Source: Burkholderia paludis (GTDB lineage Bacteria; Pseudomonadota; Gammaproteobacteria; Burkholderiales; Burkholderiaceae). From it: a DNA stretch of 64,000 nt. Each line of letters begins with the position of its first letter. The stretch's first letter is position 1. Positions 1-8,766 of this stretch are shown in pieces. The position numbers and the translations under genes were made by a program. The notes under the pieces were generated by a model that was not told where the DNA came from, made no database searches, and saw nothing but the letters and a program-made list of their open reading frames with translations. The DNA is taken from contig NZ_JPGL01000048.1 in assembly GCF_000732615.1 (NCBI RefSeq), positions 1-64,000 on the forward strand, in the 5' to 3' direction.

Positions 1-56
1 CCTCCCGCCCCATCCCGGACCGCCCCCCCCGGCGCCCCCCCCCCGGAGCCCCCCCC

Positions 57-1592
57 TTGACCCCCCCCCCCGCCCCCGACCCCCCCGCCTCGCCCGCCCT
101 GAACCGGCCGATGCTGACCCTGTCGATCATGCTCGCCACGCTGATCCAGACCCTCGACAGCACGATCGCGAACGTCGCGCTGCCGCACATGCAGGGCACG
201 CTGTCCGCGTCGCAGGACGAGATCACCTGGGTGCTGACCTCCTATATCGTCGCCGCGGCGATCGCGACGCCGCTCACCGGCTGGCTGTCGGACCGGCTCA
301 GCGTCAAGCGGCTGCTGATCGCGTCGATCGCCGGCTTCACCGTCGCATCGGCGCTATGCGGGCTGTCCGAGACACTCGTGCAGATCGTCGGCGCGCGTCT
401 GCTGCAGGGCATATTCGGCGCGGCGCTGGTGCCGCTGTCGCAGTCGATCCTGCTCGACATCAACCCGCGCGAAAAGCAAGGCCAGGCGATGGCGATCTGG
501 GGGATGGGCGTGATGGTCGGCCCGATCCTCGGCCCGACGCTCGGCGGCTGGCTCACCGACAGCTACAACTGGCGCTGGGTGTTCTTCATCAACGTGCCGA
601 TCGGCGCGTTCGCGCTCGCCGGGGTGATGACTTTCCTGCCGGCACGCGCGCCGCGCCCGCACGTGAAGTTCGACGCGTTCGGCTTCGCGACGCTCGCGCT
701 CGCGATCGGCGCCTTCCAGGCGATGCTCGACCGCGGCGAACAGCTCGACTGGTTCGGCTCGTACGAGATCCGCATCGAGGCGCTCCTCGCGGCGCTCGGC
801 TTCGCGTTTTTCCTCGCGCATACGGCGACCGCCGGCAAGGCGTCGTTCTTCAAGTCGGAACTGCTGCGCGATCCGAACTTCGCGACGGGCACGCTGTTCA
901 TCTTCGTGGTCGGCGCGGTGCTGTACGCGACGCGCGCGCTGCTGCCGCCGATGCTGCAGAACCTGATGGGCTACCCGGTCGCGACGACGGGCCTCGTCAC
1001 CGCGCCGAGCGGCGCCGGCACGATGATCGCGATGCTGTTCGTCGGCAGGCTGCTGAAATACGTGGATGCGCGGATGCTGCTGCTCGCGGGGCTGTCGATT
1101 TCCGCGCTCGCGCTCTGGCAGATGATGCAGTACACGGTCGTGCTGTCCGAAGCGGACATCGTGTGGCCCGGCGTGGTGCAGGGTTTCGGGCTGGGGCTCG
1201 TGTTCGTGCCGCTGAGCGCGCTGTCGTTCTCGACGCTGCCGCCCGAGCTGCGCGCGGACGGCACGGCCACCTACAGCCTGATGCGCAACATCGGCAGCAG
1301 CATCGGCATCTCGATCGTGCAGACGCTGATGACGCGCAACACGCAGGTCGCGCACGCCGATCTCGCGGCCCACGTCACGCCGTTCGATCCGGCCGTGCAG
1401 GCCATGGCCGGCAGCCGCCTCGACATCGCGCTGCTCGACCGCACGATCAACCAGCAGGCGTCGATGATCGCGTACCTGAACGACTTCAAGCTGATGTTCG
1501 TCGCGACGCTGCTGATGATCCCGCTGTTGCTGCTGATCCGCCCGCCGCGACAGGCGGCGAGCGTCGAGGTCGCGCACGCGGCGATGGACTGA
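57..1592 (+). CDS. DHA2-family (EmrB/QacA-type) multidrug efflux MFS transporter
   Basis: Proton-driven drug exporter of the inner membrane. The 511-aa product has the DHA2 pattern: LDSTIANVALP at about residues 33-43 in the first membrane helix, the motif-A-like loop GWLSDRLSVKR near 75-85, and a membrane-embedded RLLQGIFGAALVPLSQS segment. Length and hydrophobicity fit about 14 helices. I chose the TTG at 57 because GGAG lies at 45-48 with normal spacing. The frame is open to the left window edge and the first 100 bases are an odd poly-C tract, so the N-terminus is uncertain. An EmrA-type adaptor gene may lie upstream, outside the window. It converges on the CoA-transferase gene 31 bp away. 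Confidence 0.88.
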   Translation: MTPPPAPDPPASPALNRPMLTLSIMLATLIQTLDSTIANVALPHMQGTLSASQDEITWVLTSYIVAAAIATPLTGWLSDRLSVKRLLIASIAGFTVASALCGLSETLVQIVGARLLQGIFGAALVPLSQSILLDINPREKQGQAMAIWGMGVMVGPILGPTLGGWLTDSYNWRWVFFINVPIGAFALAGVMTFLPARAPRPHVKFDAFGFATLALAIGAFQAMLDRGEQLDWFGSYEIRIEALLAALGFAFFLAHTATAGKASFFKSELLRDPNFATGTLFIFVVGAVLYATRALLPPMLQNLMGYPVATTGLVTAPSGAGTMIAMLFVGRLLKYVDARMLLLAGLSISALALWQMMQYTVVLSEADIVWPGVVQGFGLGLVFVPLSALSFSTLPPELRADGTATYSLMRNIGSSIGISIVQTLMTRNTQVAHADLAAHVTPFDPAVQAMAGSRLDIALLDRTINQQASMIAYLNDFKLMFVATLLMIPLLLLIRPPRQAASVEVAHAAMD

Positions 1593-1623
1593 CGCCCGCC
1601 CCCGCCGCGCGCGCTGCGCCTCG

Positions 1624-3138
1624 TCAGGCCTTCATCGTCCCGGTGCGCACGTAGCGCTCGTGCCACGACAGCGCCTCGGCGAGCAGGTGCGGCGTGTGCT
1701 TGCCGAAGCTCTCGTGCGACGCGCGCTCGAAGTAGTCCTCGAGCATCGGCCGGTAGTCGGGATGCGCGCAGGTCGCGATGACCTTGCGCGCGCGCTGCTT
1801 CGGCGACAGGCCGCGCAGGTCCGCGAGGCCCTGCTCGGTCACGATCACCCCGACGTCGTGCTCGGTATGGTCGACGTGGCTCGCCATCGGCACGATGCGC
1901 GAGATCGCCCCGCCCTTCGCGGTGCTGGCCGACATGAAGCACGACAGATAGCCGTTGCGCGCGAAGTCGCCCGAGCCGCCGATGCCGTTCTGGATTTTCG
2001 TGCCCATCACGTGGGTCGAGTTCACGTTGCCGTAGATGTCGGCCTCGATCATCCCGTTCATCGCGATGCAGCCGAGGCGGCGCACGAGTTCGGGATGGTT
2101 GCTGATCTCCTGCGGGCGCAGCACGATCTTCTCGCGGAACGTCGCGATCTCGTCGGCGAAGCGCTGCACGGCGGTCGGGCTCAGCGACAGCGCGGTGGCC
2201 GACGCGAAGCTCAGCGTGCCGTCCTGGAGCAGGTCGAGCATGCCGTCCTGGATCACCTCGGTGTACGCGGTCAGGTTCGCGAAGCCGGCCGAGCTCAGTT
2301 CCGCGAGCACCGCGTTCGTGATGTTGCCGACGCCCGACTGCAGCGGCAAGAGGTTTTCGGGCAGGCGGCCGCGCTTCACTTCGTGGCGCAGGAAATCGAT
2401 CAGTTGATGCGCGATCTGCTTGGACGTCGCATCCGGCGCGGAGAACGCATTGCTGCGATCCGGCGCATCGGTCTCGACGATCGCGACGATCTTGTCGGCC
2501 GGGCAGCGCAGGTAAGGCTCGCCGATGCGGTCGTCGCTCTTCGTCAGCGGGATCGGCTTGCGGTGCGGCGGCAGCGCGGTGCCGTAGTAGACGTCGTGCA
2601 TCCCGTCGAGGCCGATCGGCTGGCGCGAGTTGACCTCGAGGATCACGTGCTTCGCGCGTTCGAGCCAGGTCTTGTTGTTGCCGATCGATGCCGACGGAAT
2701 CAGCAATCCGTCCTCGCGGATGCCCGCGACTTCGACGATCGCGACGTCGAGGTCGCCGTACAGCCCGAACCACGCATATTGCGCGACGTGGCTCAGGTGG
2801 ACGTCCTGGTAATCGACTTCGCCGTTGTTGATCTTGTCGCGCAGCGTCGGGTCGGACTGGTACGGCAGCCGCATCGAGATGCCGTTGGTGCGGGCAAGCG
2901 CGCCGTCGAGTTCAGGCGCGGTCGAGGCGCCGGTCAGCACGTTGATGCGGAAGTCCTCGCCGCGCGCATGCGCCGCGTCGATATGGGCGGCCAGCGCGGC
3001 CGGCACGGCCTTCGGATAGCCGGACCCGGTAAAGCCGCTCATGGCGACGGTCATGCCGGGACGGATCAGCGCGGCGGCTTCGTCGGCGGTGCGGACGAGC
3101 GAACGCAGGGCGGGAGCGAGGATGCGTGATGAAGACAT
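1624..3138 (-). CDS. Acetyl-CoA hydrolase / succinyl-CoA:acetate CoA-transferase family protein
   Basis: About 504 aa, the usual length of the family that moves CoA between acyl donors such as succinyl-CoA and acetate or propionate. The N-terminal half has VAMSGFTGSGYPKAVP, typical of CoA-transferase family I. The C-terminal half has the glycine-rich NGIGGSGDFARNGYLS segment followed by VTEQGLADLRGLSPKQRA. The ATG at 3138 gives the family-like start MSSSRILAPALRSLV; the frame stays open for 92 codons further upstream but that extension does not look like protein of this family. Acetate or propionate handling in the cytosol is likely. It is monocistronic, with no co-directional neighbour. Confidence 0.85.
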   Translation of the reverse strand: MSSSRILAPALRSLVRTADEAAALIRPGMTVAMSGFTGSGYPKAVPAALAAHIDAAHARGEDFRINVLTGASTAPELDGALARTNGISMRLPYQSDPTLRDKINNGEVDYQDVHLSHVAQYAWFGLYGDLDVAIVEVAGIREDGLLIPSASIGNNKTWLERAKHVILEVNSRQPIGLDGMHDVYYGTALPPHRKPIPLTKSDDRIGEPYLRCPADKIVAIVETDAPDRSNAFSAPDATSKQIAHQLIDFLRHEVKRGRLPENLLPLQSGVGNITNAVLAELSSAGFANLTAYTEVIQDGMLDLLQDGTLSFASATALSLSPTAVQRFADEIATFREKIVLRPQEISNHPELVRRLGCIAMNGMIEADIYGNVNSTHVMGTKIQNGIGGSGDFARNGYLSCFMSASTAKGGAISRIVPMASHVDHTEHDVGVIVTEQGLADLRGLSPKQRARKVIATCAHPDYRPMLEDYFERASHESFGKHTPHLLAEALSWHERYVRTGTMKA

Positions 3139-3793
3139 GGCTGGTTTCTGACGCTTTGGTCTGTCGTTAACGTCGCGGGGGGTGTCTCCTGAGCGACATG
3201 AAGCCCTTGGGGCCGCGAGAGGCGGCCGGCACCACAGGCACGGTCGGAGTATCGCAGAGGCAATCGCCGCGAAATGTCCGCTGTATGAAAAAGATCCTTG
3301 CCGAATTTGCCGCGTATCGAACGGTCGTTCTGTGAGAAGCGCGCCACACTCGCCGGATGCACCGGTAAAGTGCACGACGGCGCATGCATCGGATGACCGG
3401 TCGGCTATTGACAACCCAGTAGCATCAATCGAAGAATTCCAAACCGGATTTCACGACGAAATACCGGCAATGGCCGATACCCGTCCGGCGCGGCCAATTG
3501 TCGCCCGATGCGCTTTTCCCGGACCTGACGCGCATCAAGGTCGCATGCGCCGCGCGCCGCCGGCCGGCCGCCCCGGAAAGCCCCGCCGCACCGGCCCTCG
3601 CGGCCCGTCCGCCCTTGACGGACGCGCGCCCCGAACCACACTGGAATGAGGGGCCGGCCGCCCCGCCCGCGTGCCCTTTCCGTGTGCACGCCCGTCGACC
3701 GGCCAGCCACCGCAAGACGCGGTAACACTCCCGCATGTCAGGACATTGATCGAATAAAAAGCAACAAATTACAATTCCGTATATATTTCGCCG
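3139..3793. other. Intergenic region, 655 bp
   Basis: Separates the leftward CoA-transferase gene from the rightward phosphonate operon, so it should hold promoters in both directions. The last 60 bases are distinctly AT-rich and carry the promoter annotated separately. I see no convincing coding sequence: frames here are short and rich in Arg and Pro. Confidence 0.6.
3746..3775 (+). promoter_or_regulatory. Putative sigma-70 promoter of the phosphonate operon
   Basis: TTGATC at 3746-3751 and TACAAT at 3770-3775 are separated by 18 bp in the only AT-rich stretch before the operon. Transcription would begin around 3782, leaving a leader of only about a dozen bases before the ATG at 3794, and no Shine-Dalgarno sequence is visible, so the first gene may be translated from a near-leaderless message. 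Predicted by eye only. Confidence 0.4.
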
Positions 3794-4474
3794 ATGGACC
3801 AAAGAAAAACCGCCGCACGCTCCGAGCCGCCCCTGCCACGCACCTGGGATGCGCGGCTCGCGCGCTCGCTTGTCCGACCGCTCGTCGATACGCCGGTCAC
3901 CCCGAATCACCTCACCACCCTCCGTCTGCTGATCGGCCTCGCCGGCGCCTGGTGCCTCGCGCACGGCGGCTTCGGCTGGAGCAACGCGGGCGCATTCCTG
4001 ATCGTCCTGTCGAACTTCGTCGACCACACCGACGGCGAGCTTGCGCGCATCAGCGGCAAATCGAGCAAGATCGGTCATTTTTACGACCTCGCGGCCGATG
4101 CGCTCGTGACGATCGCGCTGTTCGTCAGCATGGGCGTCGGCATCGTCGCCCAGGGCGGCCAGATGGCCGCCTCGCCGGTGCTGCTCGGCGCGGTGGCCGG
4201 CGCGGCCGTCGCGCTGATCTTCTTCCTGCGCATGCGGATCGAATCGGTCGCCGGCAAGGCCGGCACCAAGCAGGCGTTCGCCGGCGGCTTCGAGACCGAA
4301 GACGTGCTGTACCTGCTGCCGCTCGTCACGCTGTTCGACGGCGTCGAGCCGTTCCTGCTCGCGGCGTCGATCGGCGCCCCGCTGTTCGCCGCCTGGGTCG
4401 TGATCGACTGGTGGCGCGTCGTCCGACGCGGCAACGTGACGCAAAATCCAACCGAAATCCAGGCTTCCAAATGA
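3794..4474 (+). CDS. CDP-alcohol phosphatidyltransferase family membrane enzyme
   Basis: 226 aa with a perfect family signature at residues 77-102: D77-x2-D80-G81-x2-A84-R85-x8-G94-x3-D98-x3-D102. These aspartates bind metal and the CDP-linked substrate. Several hydrophobic helices place it in the inner membrane. In this family CMP is released as a phospho-alcohol is transferred to or from a lipid. Next to PEP mutase and nucleotidyltransferase genes, the likely reaction is transfer of a CMP-activated phosphonate (such as CMP-aminoethylphosphonate) to diacylglycerol or a similar acceptor. First gene of the operon; its stop overlaps the next start in ATGA (4471-4474). Confidence 0.87.
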   Translation: MDQRKTAARSEPPLPRTWDARLARSLVRPLVDTPVTPNHLTTLRLLIGLAGAWCLAHGGFGWSNAGAFLIVLSNFVDHTDGELARISGKSSKIGHFYDLAADALVTIALFVSMGVGIVAQGGQMAASPVLLGAVAGAAVALIFFLRMRIESVAGKAGTKQAFAGGFETEDVLYLLPLVTLFDGVEPFLLAASIGAPLFAAWVVIDWWRVVRRGNVTQNPTEIQASK

Positions 4475-5280
4475 CTCCTAGCACGCGCGACGACTCCGTG
4501 CTGAGCCCGGCACGCCCCGCGCCTGCGCGCGCGGCCGTGGCCGATCCCGATCGCACGGTGGCCGACTGCGTCGGCCCGCTCGACCTCGACAGCCTGCGCG
4601 GCGACTACACGCGCCAGGGATCGTTCCTGTACCTCGACGCGTTCCTGCCGGCCGACGCCCACGCGAAGCTCGCGCAGGCCGCCCGCGCGATGCAGGCCGG
4701 CCTGAACCGCAATTACCTGCCCGGCCACAAGCAGGGCGGCAGCGTGAGCCGCCATACGATCGACGAGCAGGCGCCCTATATCGCCGAGCTGTACCGGTCG
4801 AAGGCGCTGATCGCGTTCCTCGAGAAAATCACGGGCGACAAGCTGATGCTGTCGCCGGACGACGATCCGCACGCGTACGCGCTGTATTACTACACGAAAC
4901 CCGGCGACCACATCGGCTGGCACTACGACACGTCGTACTACGACGGCCGCCGCTACACGCTGCTGATCGGCGTGATCGACGAATCGTCGTGCCGGCTCGA
5001 CTACGAGCTGCACACGCGCAATCCGGACGTGGCCGACGAACCCGGCTCCGTGCAGATCGCCGACGGCGGCATCGTGCTGTTCGACGGCGACAAGCTGCGC
5101 CACCGCATCACGCCGCTCGGCCAGAACGAGATGCGCGTGTCGCTGACGTTCGAATACGTGACGAACCCCGGCATGCGGCCGTGGAAGCGCTTCATCTCGA
5201 ACATGAAGGACGCGATCGCGTATTTCGGTTTCCGCCAGGTGTTCAAGCAACTGGCCACACGACGCACGACAGGGTCATGA
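4471..5280 (+). CDS. Fe(II)/2-oxoglutarate-dependent oxygenase (HalD-like fold)
   Basis: 269 aa from the ATG at 4471, which overlaps the upstream stop. The iron triad is visible: H151-Y-D153 (in GWHYDTSYYDG) and H211 (in LRHRITPL), with R222 (in MRVSLTFEY) placed to hold 2-oxoglutarate. Such enzymes hydroxylate unactivated carbons. Inside a phosphonate operon the simplest role is hydroxylation of the phosphonate or of the lipid that carries it. The substrate is inferred from context only. Last codons overlap the next gene (ATGA at 5277-5280), indicating translational coupling. Confidence 0.82.
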   Translation: MTPSTRDDSVLSPARPAPARAAVADPDRTVADCVGPLDLDSLRGDYTRQGSFLYLDAFLPADAHAKLAQAARAMQAGLNRNYLPGHKQGGSVSRHTIDEQAPYIAELYRSKALIAFLEKITGDKLMLSPDDDPHAYALYYYTKPGDHIGWHYDTSYYDGRRYTLLIGVIDESSCRLDYELHTRNPDVADEPGSVQIADGGIVLFDGDKLRHRITPLGQNEMRVSLTFEYVTNPGMRPWKRFISNMKDAIAYFGFRQVFKQLATRRTTGS

Positions 5281-6278
5281 CACGCGCCGGGCTGATCCTG
5301 CTGTCCCTCGGAACAGCACTCTTCGTCGCGCTCCTCGCCTGGCAGGGCGTCGGCGCGGTCGCGTCCACGTTCCTCGCGGCCGGCTGGGGGCTCGCGCTCG
5401 TCGCGGCGTTCCACGTCGTGCCGCTCGTGATCGACGCCACCGCACTCTCCGTGATGTTCCGCCGCGGCCAGCCGGGCGCCGAGCTCGGCAACGCGCTGCG
5501 CGCGCGCTGGGTCGGCGAATCGGTGAACAGCCTGCTGCCCGCCGGGCAGATCGGCGGCCCGGTGCTGATGGTGCGCCACCTCGCGCAGCGCGGCACGCGG
5601 ATGGCCGACGCGGCGGCGGTCGTCACGGTCAGCACGACGATGCAGGCGCTCGCGCAGATGGCGTTCGCGCTGATCGGCATCGCCGCGTTCAGCCTGTACG
5701 CCACGCACGAGTCCGTCGCGCACCTGCGCACGCCCGCGCTGATCGCCACCGGCGTGCTGGGCGCCCTCGCCGCGCTGTTCTACGCGGCGCAGCGGCGCGG
5801 GCTGTTCGGCCGCGGCATGCGCCTCGCGTCGAAGTTCCTCGGCCCGCGCGACTGGTCGTCGCTGGCCACCCGCGCCGACGCGATCGACGACGCGGTGGGC
5901 ATGCTGTACCGCGACCGCGCGAAAGTCGCGAAGACGTTCGCGCTGAGCCTCGTCGGCTGGATCGTCGGCACCGCGGAAGTGTGGCTCGCGCTGCACTTCC
6001 TCGGCCACCCGGTGAGCTGGCTCGACGCGCTGCTGCTGGAAAGCGTCGGCCAGGCCATTCGCGGCGCGGCCTTCGCGATTCCGGGCTCGCTCGGCGCGCA
6101 GGAAGGCGGCTATCTGCTGCTCGCCCCGCTGGTCGGCCTGCCGCCCGAGGCGGCGCTCGCGCTGTCGCTCGCGAAGCGCGCGCGCGAACTCGCGCTCGGC
6201 CTGCCCGGCCTGCTCTATCTGCATTTCAGTGAAAGAAACTGGCAGCGGCGCCGTGCGCCGCAGCCGCTCGCCGACTGA
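5277..6278 (+). CDS. Lysylphosphatidylglycerol synthase TM-region / UPF0104-like integral membrane protein
   Basis: 333 aa, strongly hydrophobic with about 8 predicted membrane segments. It contains the family-typical stretches ESVNSLLPAGQIGGPVLM near residues 82-99 and AIPGSLGAQEGGYLLLAPL in the C-terminal third. These match the membrane domain of MprF/LPG synthases and hopanoid-locus HpnL-like proteins, which handle lipids or flip them. No aminoacyl-transferase domain is attached. In this operon it is a candidate flippase or presenter of the phosphonate-bearing lipid. The start overlaps the upstream stop (ATGA). Confidence 0.75.
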   Translation: MTRAGLILLSLGTALFVALLAWQGVGAVASTFLAAGWGLALVAAFHVVPLVIDATALSVMFRRGQPGAELGNALRARWVGESVNSLLPAGQIGGPVLMVRHLAQRGTRMADAAAVVTVSTTMQALAQMAFALIGIAAFSLYATHESVAHLRTPALIATGVLGALAALFYAAQRRGLFGRGMRLASKFLGPRDWSSLATRADAIDDAVGMLYRDRAKVAKTFALSLVGWIVGTAEVWLALHFLGHPVSWLDALLLESVGQAIRGAAFAIPGSLGAQEGGYLLLAPLVGLPPEAALALSLAKRARELALGLPGLLYLHFSERNWQRRRAPQPLAD

Positions 6279-6313
6279 TCGTTCAGATCGCCGGCTTTTT
6301 GGTTGGAGAACCC

Positions 6314-7081
6314 ATGCGAGCCATCATTCTTGCGGCAGGCCTCGGCTTGCGCCTGCAACAACCGCCCGAGGCGCAATTCCCGAAGTGCCTGCTGCGCTTC
6401 GACGACCTGTCGCTGCTCGAGCGCCATCTGCGCGTACTCGACGCCGCGGGCGTCGACGAGATCGTGCTCGGGCTCGGCTTCCAGTCCGAGAAGGTCGAGC
6501 AGGAACTGAAGCGCCTCGGCCGCCAGGCCGAGATCGTGATCAACGAACGCTACGACCTCGGCAGCGTGCTGACCGTGCACACCGTCGCCGACGCGATGAC
6601 GCGCGGCGGCGACGTGCTGCTGATGGACGCGGACGTGCTGTACGACGAGAACATCCTGCACGCGCTGGTGGCCGATTCCGACCGGGCGGTCGACCGCCTG
6701 CTGATCGACCGCGACTTCGAGGCCGGCGACGAACCCGTGAAGCTGTGCCTGAAGAACGGCGTGCCGGTCGAGCTGCGCAAGCAGCTCGCGGTCGACCTCG
6801 AGTACGACACGATCGGCGAATCGGTCGGCTTCTTCCGCTTCACCGAGCACACCGCGCGCCGCCTCGCGACGATCGTCGCGGGCTACGTCGACAGCGGCCG
6901 CGCGAACATGCCGCACGAGGAAGCCGTGCGCGACCTGCTGCTCGAAGGCGGCCATTCGTTCGACGTCGCCGACGTCACCGGCTCGCCGTGGATCGAGATC
7001 GACTTCCCGAACGACGTCGCACGCGCCACACAAGACATCCTTCCCCTGATTCAACGCACTACCGCAGGAGCCGCACGATGA
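6314..7081 (+). CDS. Stand-alone nucleotidyltransferase, probable CTP:phosphonate cytidylyltransferase
   Basis: 255 aa sugar-phosphate/choline-phosphate nucleotidyltransferase fold. It has an intact nucleotide loop LAAGLGLRL (residues 6-14), K24 in FPKCLL, the metal-binding D105-A-D107, and a C-terminal IDFPND with D230. The ATG at 6314 follows GGAGAA at 6305-6310 by a few bases; a start 15 bp upstream is less likely. LicC-like enzymes of this type make CDP-choline, and PntC-type phosphonate cytidylyltransferases make CMP-aminoethylphosphonate. In this operon, CMP activation of the phosphonate fits best. The stop overlaps the next ATG. Confidence 0.82.
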   Translation: MRAIILAAGLGLRLQQPPEAQFPKCLLRFDDLSLLERHLRVLDAAGVDEIVLGLGFQSEKVEQELKRLGRQAEIVINERYDLGSVLTVHTVADAMTRGGDVLLMDADVLYDENILHALVADSDRAVDRLLIDRDFEAGDEPVKLCLKNGVPVELRKQLAVDLEYDTIGESVGFFRFTEHTARRLATIVAGYVDSGRANMPHEEAVRDLLLEGGHSFDVADVTGSPWIEIDFPNDVARATQDILPLIQRTTAGAAR

Positions 7082-8766
7082 ACGCCCGCGAACCCAACTT
7101 CACCGAATCGCGCAGCGCACGCCTGCGCCGCATGCTCGTCAGCAGCGACCTCGAATTCCTGATGGAAGCGCACAACGGCCTGTCCGCGCGCATCGTCCGC
7201 GAAGCCGGCTTCAAGGGGATCTGGGCGTCGGGCCTCGCGATCTCCGCGCAGTTCGGCGTGCGCGACAACAACGAAGCGAGCTGGACCCAGGTCGTCGACG
7301 TGCTCGAATTCATGGCGGACGCGAGCGACCTGCCGATCCTGCTCGACGGCGACACCGGCTACGGCAACTTCAACAACGTGCGCCGCCTCGTGAAGAAGCT
7401 CGAGCAGCGCGGCATCGCCGGCGTCTGCATCGAAGACAAGCAGTTCCCGAAGACCAACAGCTTCATCGGCGGCGAGCGCCAGCCGCTCGCGGAAATCGAC
7501 GAGTTCTGCGGCAAGATCAAGGCCGGCAAGGATTCGCAGACCGATCCCGACTTCTCGATCGTCGCGCGTGTCGAAGCGCTGATCGCAGGCTGGGGGATGG
7601 ACGAGGCACTGCGCCGCGCGAACGCGTATGCGGAAGCCGGCGCCGACGCGATCCTGATCCACAGCAAGCTGTCGCGCCCCGACGAGATCCTGCAGTTCGC
7701 GCGCGAATGGAGCGGCAAGGCGCCGCTCGTGATCGTGCCGACCAAGTACTACAGCACGCCGACCGACGTGTTCCGCCAGGCCGGCATCAGCACCGTGATC
7801 TGGGCGAACCACCTGATCCGCGCGTCGGCATCCGCGATGCAGGCGACCGCACGCGAGATCCACGAAAGCGAAACGCTGATCAACGTCGAGGACCGCGTGG
7901 CATCGGTCAACGAGATCTTCCGCCTGCAGGACGCCGACGAGTACTCGGCGGCCGAGCGCATCTACCTGTCGTCGTCGTCGCGCGCGTCGAACGCCGCGAT
8001 CGTGCTCGCAGCGAGCCGCGGCAAGGGCCTCGAAGCCGTAACCGAGGATAAACCCAAGGTCATGCTGCCGGTCGCCGGCAAGCCGCTGCTGCGCTGGCTC
8101 GTCGACGGCTTCAAGACGCACGGCGTGAACGACATCACCGTGGTCGGCGGCTATCGCGCCGACGCGATCGACACGTCGGGCATCAAGCTCGTGGTCAACG
8201 AACGCCATGCGCAGACGGGCGAACTCGCGTCGCTCGCATGTGCGGCCGAACGCCTGACCGGCGACACCGTGATCTCGTACGGCGACCTGCTGTTCCGCAG
8301 CTACATCGTGCGCGACCTCGCGGAGAGCGAGGCCGAGTTCAGCGTGGTGGTCGATTCGTCGCTGACCGAGCCGACCAACCAGAGCGTGCGCGATTTCGCG
8401 CTGTGCTCGGCGGCGGACGATCGTGGCCTGTTCGGCCAGAAGACCTATCTGCAACGCGTATCGAGCGACGTCGCCGCAGGCACGCCGCACGGCCGCTGGA
8501 TCGGCCTCCTGAACGTGCGCGGCGCGGGCGTCGACCGCCTGAAGGCGATGCTCGCGACGCTGCAGGCGCGCGACGATTTCGACTCGCTCGACATCCCCGC
8601 GCTCCTCAACGAACTGATCGCCGCCGGCGAGAAGATCGAGGTGCAGTACGTGCACGGCCACTGGCGCGGTGTGAACGATCTCGATGACTTCCGCCGCGCG
8701 GGCGACTTCGCGCACGGCCAGACGCCGCTGTCCGAACCGGGCACCGGCAACGGGGGCGCGCAATGA
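7078..8766 (+). CDS. pepM: Phosphoenolpyruvate mutase fused to a nucleotidyltransferase domain
   Basis: 562 aa. Residues 1 to about 295 are PEP mutase of the isocitrate lyase superfamily, with the diagnostic EDKQFPKTNS at 119-128 and LLDGDTGYGN upstream. It rearranges PEP to phosphonopyruvate, the committed step to the C-P bond. Residues from about 305 form a second nucleotidyltransferase domain, starting AIVLAASRGKGLEAV and continuing DKPKVMLPVAGKPLL. Its nucleotide loop departs from GxGxR, unlike the upstream enzyme (see findings). ATGA overlaps exist on both sides (7078-7081 and 8763-8766). PepM/nucleotidyltransferase fusions are known from other phosphonate clusters. Confidence 0.93.
   Translation: MNAREPNFTESRSARLRRMLVSSDLEFLMEAHNGLSARIVREAGFKGIWASGLAISAQFGVRDNNEASWTQVVDVLEFMADASDLPILLDGDTGYGNFNNVRRLVKKLEQRGIAGVCIEDKQFPKTNSFIGGERQPLAEIDEFCGKIKAGKDSQTDPDFSIVARVEALIAGWGMDEALRRANAYAEAGADAILIHSKLSRPDEILQFAREWSGKAPLVIVPTKYYSTPTDVFRQAGISTVIWANHLIRASASAMQATAREIHESETLINVEDRVASVNEIFRLQDADEYSAAERIYLSSSSRASNAAIVLAASRGKGLEAVTEDKPKVMLPVAGKPLLRWLVDGFKTHGVNDITVVGGYRADAIDTSGIKLVVNERHAQTGELASLACAAERLTGDTVISYGDLLFRSYIVRDLAESEAEFSVVVDSSLTEPTNQSVRDFALCSAADDRGLFGQKTYLQRVSSDVAAGTPHGRWIGLLNVRGAGVDRLKAMLATLQARDDFDSLDIPALLNELIAAGEKIEVQYVHGHWRGVNDLDDFRRAGDFAHGQTPLSEPGTGNGGAQ

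Noticed and set aside
3182..3649. + strand frame of 155 codons in the gap before the phosphonate operon
   Set aside because: Mixed Arg/Pro composition without family features; it overlaps the promoter region of the CoA-transferase gene.
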